Origin: ZLKRG08 sp963977625
GTDB lineage: Bacteria; Actinomycetota; Actinomycetes; Nanopelagicales; Nanopelagicaceae
DNA: 14,742 bases
Assembly (NCBI GenBank): GCA_963977625.1
Contig: CAXBPX010000024.1
Location: 1 to 14,742, forward strand
Direction of reading: 5' to 3'
The notes under the pieces were generated by a model. That model ran no database searches. It saw nothing but the letters and a program-made list of their open reading frames with translations, and had not been told where the DNA came from. The position numbers and the translations under genes were made by a program. Below, one piece after another: positions 6,125-12,366 of the stretch; within the stretch, counting starts at the first letter, position 1, and the number at the start of each line of letters is the position of its first letter.

Positions 6125-9100
6125 GCCCATTTCCGCGCTGGATATTGCAAAGGTAACAAATAAAGTTCCTACTGAAGAACAGATCAAAATTATTGAATCA
6201 GCGTTAGTGCCGGCAGTAGTAATCGCAGGTGCAGGTTCTGGCAAAACTGAAACCATGGCAACTCGAGTTTTGTGGTTAGTCGCAAATGGTTACGCCAAAC
6301 CTGAAGAAATATTAGGTCTTACCTTTACCCGTAAAGCGGCCGCAGAGCTTAAGAAACGCATCAAAGATCGTTTGAAACAGCTTCGCAAAGAAGGTCTAAT
6401 AGATAAAAATCTATCAATCGAAGTACCGGTGATGACATATCACTCATATGCCGGAAATATTCTGCGCGAATATGGATTGCGACTCGGAATTGATACAGAT
6501 GCGGATTTGATTGGCGAAGCTGTCGTTTGGCAACAAGCGGCTAAAGTTTTGCGTGAATGGAATGATGACGAATTTGAATATGAAGGCGCATTTAAAACTT
6601 TAGTAAAAGATTTATTGGGACTTACTAAAAGTGCGATGGAACATGGCGTAACCGAAGCCGAAATTATTGAAGAAACCAACAAAGTTTTGCAGCGCTTAAC
6701 AGAAGTTCCTTCTGATAAGGAAGTAGATAAAGTGCGTTTGGTGTTAAAGCAACGTATTAAACTGCTAGAAATATCTAAAAAATTACGATCAGAACGAATT
6801 GCAAGCGGCCAACTATCTTTTGACGATCAAATGTTCTATGCAGCGCAAATTGCGCAAGAGGTAGAAAAGGTAAGCGAATTAGAGCGTGCAAAATTCCGAG
6901 TGGTATTGCTTGATGAATATCAAGATACATCACAATCGCAAGTGCGGATGCTCTCGGCATTATTTAAAGATGGCCATCCAGTAATGGCGGTAGGTGATCC
7001 TTATCAAGCAATTTATGGCTGGCGTGGTGCGGCTATTGGTACCATCAAGAACTTTCCAAAAGTTTTCGCACACAATTCTGGAAGTACCAGCGGAACCCAA
7101 AAGGTAGCGGAATATAAGCTCTCTACGACTTTCCGCAACGACGTAGCGATTTTAAATCTCGCCAATGAAGTAGGCAAAGTAGTCGGTAACCAAATCGAAT
7201 TGAATGTCAAAGCACTGCAACCCCGAGATGGTGCCGGAGCAGGGCAAGTGATTAGAGATATTTATGAAAATGTGGAATTAGAAGCTGCCGGAATTGCTGA
7301 AAGATTGGCAATGCTATGGCAGAAAAAGGGTAGCGAAGAAACATTTGCAGTTTTAGTACGTAATCGCAAACAAATACCTGAAATCGAAAAAGCGTTGCGT
7401 GCGCATGAACTTCCGGTAGAGGTATTAGGTATCGGTGGATTGATGCAAGTTCCTGAAGTCACTGATGTCTTTACGTTACTCAAAGTAATTGTGGATGCCG
7501 AAGCAGGTTCAGCTTTAATGCGACATTTGACTAGCCCGCGCTTAGCAATCGGAGTGCAAGATCTGGCAGCTTTAGGAAGATTCAAACGTAAACGCGAATC
7601 AAATGGCGACAAAGAGCAAGACTTAATTACCGCCATGGCTACTCAAGTTTTAGAAACTGCAGAAGCCGATGACAATGCTGCGGGATCTTTAATTGAAGCC
7701 CTTGATGAGATTGAATCAGCAGATCGAAAAGAATTCTCAGAAATCGGTTATAAGCGATTATTAGAATTTTCTAAAGATTTACGGCGGTTAAGAAATCGTG
7801 CAAATGGCTCATTAATTGATTTAATTTATGAAATCGAAGAGTACTTAAGTTTGACGGTTGAGTTATTAGTTCGTGATGGCGGCTCAAATGGTCGCAGACA
7901 TCTAGATCGCTTTAATGAAGAAGCTGCCAAGTTCTCGGCAAGTAATGGTTCAATTTTTGATTTTGTGCGGTGGTTGGATGCAACTATTGATCACGAACGT
8001 GGGCTAGAAAGTGGTGCACCCGAAGTTCATTCTGATGTAATTCAATTACTGACAATTCATATGTCAAAAGGTGCCGAATGGGATCATGTGGTGATTCCAG
8101 GAATCGTGGAAAAACAGTTCCCAAAGGCCTATCCGCAGCACACTATTTCCTGGCTACACAATGAAGCAGAAATTCCATTTGAGCTGCGTGGAGATGCGGC
8201 TGAATTTCCTAATTTAGATTTATCGCAGTTAAGTGATGCCAAATCAGCGGCAGTTGAATTCAAAGAATTTAAAGATGCTTGTGCCGCTTTCCGGCGCGAA
8301 GAAGAGTGGCGCTTAGCTTATGTGGCAGTAACCAGAGCCAAACTCACTTTGCATTGCACTATGTCTTATTGGGATACCAGGACTAATATTGATGAAGCAA
8401 GTGATTTCTTTAAATTAATCTGCCAATTCTTAAATGTTGAAAGTGATTTAGTCGGAATTGATAAACCTGCCACTAATCCATTACTAGATCGAGAAATTAC
8501 GGAAAATTGGCCGCTACCTAATAAATTGCAAGAGAAGTTAAATGCGGCGGCAAGTATTTATGAAAACGTAAATCCAGCGGTTAATGATCCAGATGCAGCG
8601 TTGTTGATAAAACAAATTGAAGCGCGTAGAAACTCAGCTGACATTTACTTACCACCAAGAATTTCGGTTTCTACTTTGATTGCGCTCAAAGAAAATCCAG
8701 AGCAATTAGCGCAATCAATCCGCCGGCCAATGCCATTTTTGCAAGATCAATTTGCCCGCCGCGGAACCGATTTCCATAACTGGGTAGAGCAACATTTAAA
8801 GGCATCCACATTATTTGACGATGATGATTTAGATTATTTAGATCGCATCGAAGAAGATGCTAAATTGGAAGAACTTAAAAATAAATGGTTAGCTTCAGAT
8901 TGGGCGAAGAAAATTCCTGAACGATTAGAAGTACCATTTGAAACAGTTTTGGCAGGGGTCTTGATTCGTGGCCGGATTGATGCGGTGTATAAAACTGAAA
9001 ATGGTTATGAAGTTGTAGATTGGAAAACTGGCTCTAAGAAATTAAGCGAAGCTGCAGCTATTCAATTGGCGATGTATAGATTGGCATGGGCCAAAATTGC

Positions 9101-9218
9101 TGGTATTTCAGTGGACCAGGTCAGCGCAGCTTTCCACTATGTGCCTACCGGACAAGATGACCGCCGAAGCGATCTGCTCTCAGAAGCGCAGTTAGTAGAG
9201 CTGCTAGAAAAGCACTAA
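6117..9218 (+). CDS. adnB: AdnB-like UvrD/RecB-type helicase-nuclease subunit
   Basis: The protein is 1033 residues from ATG 6117. An in-frame TTG at 6099 would add six residues, but GAAGG at 6101-6105 lies at a usable distance before ATG 6117. All superfamily 1A motor motifs are intact: AGAGSGKT (37-44), LTFTRKAAAEL, DEYQDTS (266-272), GDPYQAIYGWRGA (from 293), TTFRN, TIHMSKGAEWD, and VAVTRAK with Arg740. The C-terminal RecB-like nuclease has His887 in DFHNWVE, Asp955 in GRIDAVY, Asp968 and Lys970 in VVDWKTG, and a QxxxY in QLAMY. It lacks the Fe-S cysteine set seen in the partner subunit. By family knowledge it is the lead 3'-5' motor and one of the two nucleases of the AdnAB dimer, acting on double-strand-break ends in the cytoplasm. 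ATG 6117 overlaps the adnA stop by 8 bases, so translation is probably coupled, which suits an obligate heterodimer. Confidence 0.88.
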   Translation: MTKPISALDIAKVTNKVPTEEQIKIIESALVPAVVIAGAGSGKTETMATRVLWLVANGYAKPEEILGLTFTRKAAAELKKRIKDRLKQLRKEGLIDKNLSIEVPVMTYHSYAGNILREYGLRLGIDTDADLIGEAVVWQQAAKVLREWNDDEFEYEGAFKTLVKDLLGLTKSAMEHGVTEAEIIEETNKVLQRLTEVPSDKEVDKVRLVLKQRIKLLEISKKLRSERIASGQLSFDDQMFYAAQIAQEVEKVSELERAKFRVVLLDEYQDTSQSQVRMLSALFKDGHPVMAVGDPYQAIYGWRGAAIGTIKNFPKVFAHNSGSTSGTQKVAEYKLSTTFRNDVAILNLANEVGKVVGNQIELNVKALQPRDGAGAGQVIRDIYENVELEAAGIAERLAMLWQKKGSEETFAVLVRNRKQIPEIEKALRAHELPVEVLGIGGLMQVPEVTDVFTLLKVIVDAEAGSALMRHLTSPRLAIGVQDLAALGRFKRKRESNGDKEQDLITAMATQVLETAEADDNAAGSLIEALDEIESADRKEFSEIGYKRLLEFSKDLRRLRNRANGSLIDLIYEIEEYLSLTVELLVRDGGSNGRRHLDRFNEEAAKFSASNGSIFDFVRWLDATIDHERGLESGAPEVHSDVIQLLTIHMSKGAEWDHVVIPGIVEKQFPKAYPQHTISWLHNEAEIPFELRGDAAEFPNLDLSQLSDAKSAAVEFKEFKDACAAFRREEEWRLAYVAVTRAKLTLHCTMSYWDTRTNIDEASDFFKLICQFLNVESDLVGIDKPATNPLLDREITENWPLPNKLQEKLNAAASIYENVNPAVNDPDAALLIKQIEARRNSADIYLPPRISVSTLIALKENPEQLAQSIRRPMPFLQDQFARRGTDFHNWVEQHLKASTLFDDDDLDYLDRIEEDAKLEELKNKWLASDWAKKIPERLEVPFETVLAGVLIRGRIDAVYKTENGYEVVDWKTGSKKLSEAAAIQLAMYRLAWAKIAGISVDQVSAAFHYVPTGQDDRRSDLLSEAQLVELLEKH

Positions 9219-9231
9219 TCTCTCGCCTGTT

Positions 9232-10035
9232 ATGAATCGTGCCGGTCGAGTAGATGCCCATAATTTCTGGGCGCAATCAAAGGTAATTCAGATTTGGCGC
9301 GGGGCAATCCTTTCGTCCAATGGTCAGATTTCATACCAAGCGCCAGCTCAATATTCTTCAACAGAAGCAGCTGATCGAATCTATATTGGGGAAGTTGCCG
9401 GAACACATTACTTTGCCATCAACAAGGAAGTAATTGATGGTCCATCACTTCGAGAACTTGCAAGTAATTTGGCGGAAAGTGAATTAGAAGTAGCCGTAAC
9501 TGCACTTGCACTTATTAATTGGCATGAAACCCACCAAAAATGTACAAGGTGTGGTGCAGACACCAAAATTATTGATAATGGTTGGGTGCGCAAATGTGAA
9601 ATTGATGGCACGCAACATTTTCCAAGAACTGATCCGGCAATCATTGTTGCCGTGCAAGATCGAAACGGACGTTTGTGTTTGGGAAGGCAAGCTACTTGGC
9701 AGGAAAAGCGCTTCTCTAATTTTGCCGGTTTTGTCGAACCAGGTGAAAGCCTTGAAGCTGCAGTAGTCCGAGAAGTTGCAGAAGAGACTGGATTAAAAGT
9801 AACCGACATAAATTATTTATTTTCACAACCATGGCCATTTCCTAATTCAATAATGTTGGCTTTTGAAGCATTTACAGATAATCCAGAAGTTGCGATTCCG
9901 GATGGTCAAGAAATTGTGGACCTGAAGTGGTTTACTAAATCCGAACTTCAAAGTGAAGTTGCAAATGGAAATTTAAACTTACCGCCTTTTACAACGGTCT
10001 CTCGAAAAATGATTGAACGTTGGTTAAATGGCTAG
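9232..10035 (+). CDS. nudC: NADH/NAD+ pyrophosphatase, Nudix family
   Basis: This 267-residue protein has three parts: a variable N-terminal domain, a zinc-ribbon-like segment and a Nudix domain. The zinc segment shows Cys104 and Cys107 (KCTRCGAD) and Cys122, followed by HFPRTDPAIIV. A fourth Cys is missing, and His129 may replace it. The Nudix box spans residues 166-187 and follows GX5EX7REUXEEXG exactly (GFVEPGES...REVAEETG). The NudC-specific SQPWPFP array is at 198-204. The family hydrolyses NADH or NAD+ to NMN(H) and AMP and can remove NAD caps from RNA. It starts 13 bases after adnB without an obvious Shine-Dalgarno and overlaps uvrD2 by 8 bases. The same neighbourhood occurs in mycobacteria, where nudC sits between the adnAB region and uvrD2. 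Confidence 0.93.
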   Translation: MNRAGRVDAHNFWAQSKVIQIWRGAILSSNGQISYQAPAQYSSTEAADRIYIGEVAGTHYFAINKEVIDGPSLRELASNLAESELEVAVTALALINWHETHQKCTRCGADTKIIDNGWVRKCEIDGTQHFPRTDPAIIVAVQDRNGRLCLGRQATWQEKRFSNFAGFVEPGESLEAAVVREVAEETGLKVTDINYLFSQPWPFPNSIMLAFEAFTDNPEVAIPDGQEIVDLKWFTKSELQSEVANGNLNLPPFTTVSRKMIERWLNG

Positions 10036-11662
10036 CGCAGAAGAGATTTTGGCAGCGCTAGATGAAGAACAACAAAAAGTAGCGTTAGCTACGCGTGGTC
10101 CTGTATGTGTAATTGCGGGCGCCGGAACTGGCAAAACCCGTGCAATCACTCACCGGATTGCTTACGCAGCTGCGATTGGGGTTATGGATCCGCAGCGAGT
10201 TATGGCGATTACTTTTACGTCACGTGCAGCTGGCGAAATGCGTTCACGTCTGCGATTACTTGGATATCCAGGTGTAAACGCCAGAACCATTCACTCAGCT
10301 GCACTTAAACAACTTTTATATTTCTGGCCATCGGTTTTTGGTGGGCAAAGCCCGGAATTATTAACCTCTAAAACCCCTTTTATTAGCGCCAGTGTTGAGC
10401 GTGCCGGGATCAAATTGCCAGCCAATAATCGGGATGCTTTAAGGGATATCGCTACCGAAATTGAATGGGCCAAAGTTAATCAAATAGCTCCAGAAGATTT
10501 TCTAGCTACTCAACGCCAGGTGCGCACACGCGTTAATATCGAAGATATTGCAAAAATTTATGAAGCCTACGAATCTTTAAAGAAACAAGAGCGAACTTTA
10601 GATTTTGAAGATTTACTTTTATTGACAACTGCCATGATTGAAAATGAAGCTCAAGTGCGCGAAAAGATTCATGATCAATATCGTTATTTTACGGTAGATG
10701 AATATCAAGATATCTCACCTTTACAACAGCGATTAATTGATGCTTGGTTAGGAAAACGAGATGAGATTTGTGTTGTGGGAGATCCGGCACAGACTATTTA
10801 CACATTTGCCGGAGCCACTCCAACATATCTACTTAATTTTACCAATCGATTTCCAGCAGCAGAAGTAATTCGGTTAACTACTGGATATCGCTCAACTCCA
10901 GAAATTTTATTTACAGCAAATGCTTTATTGCGCAGTAATAGTTTGGGGCACGAATTGGCTCCGATAAATGATCACGGTAATCAACCAGTATTGACTGAGT
11001 ACAAAACAGATGGCCAAGAGGCAGTAGGTATCACTAATCAAATTACCGATCTAATTAGCCAAGGTGAAAAACCTGAAGGAATTGCAATTTTGGCGCGGAC
11101 CAATGCGCAATTGAGCGCAATTCAAAAAGTATTTAAAGAAGCAGAATTACCATATCAAGTCCGCAGTAATGATAGATTTTTTGATCGCCCAGAAATAAGA
11201 GAATTTATTAGAGATATTCGCCAAGCTTCAGTAATTCCAAATCCAGATTTAGATTGGGTAACAGAACTTCGCGGATTAGCTCAGCCATATTTATCTGATG
11301 GCACCGGAGTAGCGATAGATGGCGTAGGTGCACTTGTTCATTTGGCGCGCGAACTTGATAGTGACGATAAATTTCAACCAAAAACTTTGCGCAACTTCTT
11401 GGCCGAAATCGAGGATCGAGCTCAGCAGAATAATCCGCCTCAGATGCCAGTTACAACGCTTGCGACTTTGCATGCGGCAAAAGGGTTGGAATGGGAGCGA
11501 GTATTTATTGTTGGTGTAGGCGAGGGCTATCTGCCTTATCCAGATGCAGTTGAAGCTGAAGAACTGCGACTTTTTTACGTAGGAATCACGCGTGCTCGCA
11601 CGCATTTACATCTAAGTCATGCAGGTGCTCCGAGCCCATTTTTACGCTCAATAATTAATTAA
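10028..11662 (+). CDS. uvrD2: UvrD2-like superfamily 1 DNA helicase, short form
   Basis: This 544-residue 3'-5' helicase has Walker A AGAGTGKT (about 30-37), AITFTSRAAGEM, VDEYQDIS with Asp224, GDPAQTIYTFAGA, TTGYRSTPEIL, TLHAAKGLEW, and GITRAR with Arg522. The position after nudC and before whiB7 matches actinobacterial uvrD2. The protein ends about twenty residues after motif VI. The C-terminal tetracysteine and HRDC segments known from the roughly 700-residue M. tuberculosis UvrD2 are absent, and the DNA downstream is occupied by the whiB7 leader, so this is not a frameshift. ATG 10028 overlaps nudC by 8 bases, indicating coupling. The role is presumably unwinding in DNA repair or replication. 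PcrA/UvrD1-like function is less likely, given the size and synteny. The last codons overlap the AT-rich patch of the whiB7 promoter. Confidence 0.87.
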   Translation: MASAEEILAALDEEQQKVALATRGPVCVIAGAGTGKTRAITHRIAYAAAIGVMDPQRVMAITFTSRAAGEMRSRLRLLGYPGVNARTIHSAALKQLLYFWPSVFGGQSPELLTSKTPFISASVERAGIKLPANNRDALRDIATEIEWAKVNQIAPEDFLATQRQVRTRVNIEDIAKIYEAYESLKKQERTLDFEDLLLLTTAMIENEAQVREKIHDQYRYFTVDEYQDISPLQQRLIDAWLGKRDEICVVGDPAQTIYTFAGATPTYLLNFTNRFPAAEVIRLTTGYRSTPEILFTANALLRSNSLGHELAPINDHGNQPVLTEYKTDGQEAVGITNQITDLISQGEKPEGIAILARTNAQLSAIQKVFKEAELPYQVRSNDRFFDRPEIREFIRDIRQASVIPNPDLDWVTELRGLAQPYLSDGTGVAIDGVGALVHLARELDSDDKFQPKTLRNFLAEIEDRAQQNNPPQMPVTTLATLHAAKGLEWERVFIVGVGEGYLPYPDAVEAEELRLFYVGITRARTHLHLSHAGAPSPFLRSIIN

Positions 11663-11693
11663 GTTGCACCAAATTGTCCTAATGCTTTACCCT
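11650..11693 (+). promoter_or_regulatory. whiB7 promoter with AT-rich patch upstream of the -35
   Basis: TTGCAC at 11664-11669 and TACCCT at 11688-11693 are separated by 18 bases and form a plausible housekeeping-sigma promoter. Directly before the -35 lies the all-AT stretch AATAATTAATTAA (11650-11662), which is also the end of uvrD2. WhiB7 is known to bind sigma-A and to use its AT-hook on AT-rich DNA just upstream of the -35, so this layout suggests positive autoregulation. The expected transcript start is near 11700, giving a leader of about 330 bases before whiB7. Confidence 0.55.
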
Positions 11694-11700
11694 TTCACCT

Positions 11701-11715
11701 CATCAAAATTTGATG
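11701..11715 (+). repeat. Short perfect hairpin at the expected 5' end of the whiB7 leader
   Basis: CATCAAA (11701-11707) and TTTGATG (11709-11715) form a perfect 7-base dyad around one A. It begins just where transcription from the 11688-11693 hexamer should start. It could be a 5' stabilising hairpin or a DNA operator. It is followed by the purine-rich ribosome-binding site of the upstream ORF. Confidence 0.45.
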
Positions 11716-11734
11716 AAAAAAGAGAGGCGCTTTG

Positions 11735-11881
11735 ATGTCAAAGAACAAAATGACATTTGCTTCATTTGTCGCGCCTGCTTCTACTGCTAATTACCCAACA
11801 GCCACCAATTGGTTTACCAAGCGTGCCTATGCGCATTTTGGTAACTCTTTTGGAAAGAGACCTATCGGTGCTAATGGTTAA
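11735..11881 (+). CDS. whiB7 leader peptide (upstream ORF, 48 aa)
   Basis: ATG 11735 is preceded by a good Shine-Dalgarno, AGAGAGG at 11721-11727, with a 7-base spacer. The ORF runs 48 codons to TAA 11879-11881. The peptide starts MSKNKMTFASFVAPAS, has NWFTKRAYAHFG in the middle and ends GKRPIGANG. It has no similarity I can name. Its position between the whiB7 promoter and an intrinsic terminator matches the known arrangement of whiB7 leaders in actinomycetes, where slowed translation of an upstream ORF by ribosome-targeting antibiotics relieves transcription termination. The stop codon falls in the loop of a small hairpin (11870-11889), and the codons from about 11857 to 11869 form one arm of a possible antiterminator. 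The peptide sequence itself may not matter. Confidence 0.75.
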   Translation: MSKNKMTFASFVAPASTANYPTATNWFTKRAYAHFGNSFGKRPIGANG

Positions 11882-11906
11882 TCCATAGCAAAAGCCAATA
11901 GGCCTC
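11857..11906 (+). promoter_or_regulatory. Candidate antiterminator pairing in the whiB7 leader
   Basis: GAGACCTATCGG (11857-11868, last part of the upstream ORF) can pair with CCAATAGGCCTC (11895-11906) at ten of twelve positions, plus a neighbouring G-U pair. The right arm includes the first five bases of the terminator stem, so the two structures exclude each other. Enclosed within it is a second hairpin, GCTAATGG 11870-11877 with CCATAGC 11883-11889 (one bulge), whose loop holds the stop codon. A ribosome finishing the ORF would cover the left arm and let the terminator form. A ribosome stalled early would leave the antiterminator free. The pairings are seen in the sequence. The function is inferred from known whiB7 attenuation. 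Confidence 0.55.
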
Positions 11907-11934
11907 AAATCCAAAAAGGATTTGGGGCTTTTTT
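11902..11934 (+). terminator. Rho-independent terminator (attenuator) inside the whiB7 leader
   Basis: GCCTCAAATCC (11902-11912) pairs with GGATTTGGGGC (11918-11928) over eleven positions, with one G-U pair and an AAAAA loop. It is followed at once by TTTTTT (11929-11934). It stands 21 bases after the upstream ORF stop and 94 bases before the whiB7 start on the same strand. It therefore either ends the repair operon or, more likely, controls read-through into whiB7. Confidence 0.88.
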
Positions 11935-11951
11935 CATTTATAAAACCAAAT

Positions 11952-12012
11952 AATCAGAAAAATCAAGGAAATCAAGATAATCAAGAAAAACTAGATAGCT
12001 AGAAAACTAGAA
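11952..12012 (+). repeat. A-rich short tandem repeats in the whiB7 5' leader
   Basis: After the terminator the leader becomes almost pyrimidine-poor. Three adjacent 9-base units are AATCAAGGA, AATCAAGAT and AATCAAGAA (11961-11987), preceded by AATCA at 11952. They are followed by three CTAGA-containing units between 11990 and 12012. The stretch should stay unfolded in RNA and leads to the Shine-Dalgarno AAGGTAGGA (12012-12020). It may act as an open ribosome standby region or be simple slippage repeats. Confidence 0.55.
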
Positions 12013-12027
12013 AGGTAGGAACGAGAA

Positions 12028-12354
12028 ATGTCAGTGCTATTCGGAGAGCTACTCATTCCAGGTTGGAATGAAGAGTTGATTGGATTGGAAGCAGTTACCG
12101 GAGAAGGTCTGAATTTGCCATGTTACAACGCAGATGCAGAGCTCTTCTTCAATGAAGACGAATCGGCAGTAGCTGCTGCAAAAGCGCTTTGTGCAAGTTG
12201 CCCAATGAAGGCAGCGTGCTTAGCGGGCGCGTTATCCCGTCAAGAACCATTTGGTGTATGGGGTGGCGAATTATTTAGCGAAGGCGAAGTAATTGAACGC
12301 AAGCGCAAAGCTGGACGTCCAAGATTGAATGAATCTGTTGAATTCGCTGCTTAA
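12028..12354 (+). CDS. whiB7: WhiB7-like Fe-S transcription regulator with AT-hook
   Basis: This 108-residue protein carries the four WhiB cysteines: Cys32 (LPCYNAD), Cys55 and Cys58 (LCASC), and Cys64 (AACL). They bind a 4Fe-4S cluster. The helical turn motif FGVWGGE is at 75-81. After it comes KRKAGRPRLNE (residues 92-102), an AT-hook with the GRPR core, which is the mark of WhiB7 among WhiB proteins. The order uvrD2-whiB7 also agrees. WhiB7 binds the sigma-A region 4 and activates genes for intrinsic antibiotic resistance and stress survival, including its own. The start ATG follows AAGGTAGGA at a 7-base spacing. Expression is probably set by the promoter at 11650-11693 and by the upstream ORF and attenuator. 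In this lineage the targets are unknown. Confidence 0.92.
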   Translation: MSVLFGELLIPGWNEELIGLEAVTGEGLNLPCYNADAELFFNEDESAVAAAKALCASCPMKAACLAGALSRQEPFGVWGGELFSEGEVIERKRKAGRPRLNESVEFAA

Positions 12355-12366
12355 TAAATTTATTAA
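12351..12366. repeat. AT-only palindrome holding both stop codons of convergent genes
   Basis: TTAATAAATTTATTAA is a perfect 16-base palindrome. The whiB7 stop TAA is at 12352-12354 and the minus-strand stop of the homospermidine synthase gene occupies 12363-12365. Only eight bases separate the two coding regions. No GC-rich terminator is visible on either side, so transcription from both genes may run into the opposite strand. Confidence 0.7.

Noticed and set aside
9408..9809. 133-residue minus-strand reading frame inside nudC
   Set aside because: It lies opposite the zinc and Nudix motifs of a clear gene and has no plausible domain.
11952..12012. CRISPR-like array
   Set aside because: The units are adjacent 9-mers without spacers, so this is a simple A-rich tandem repeat.
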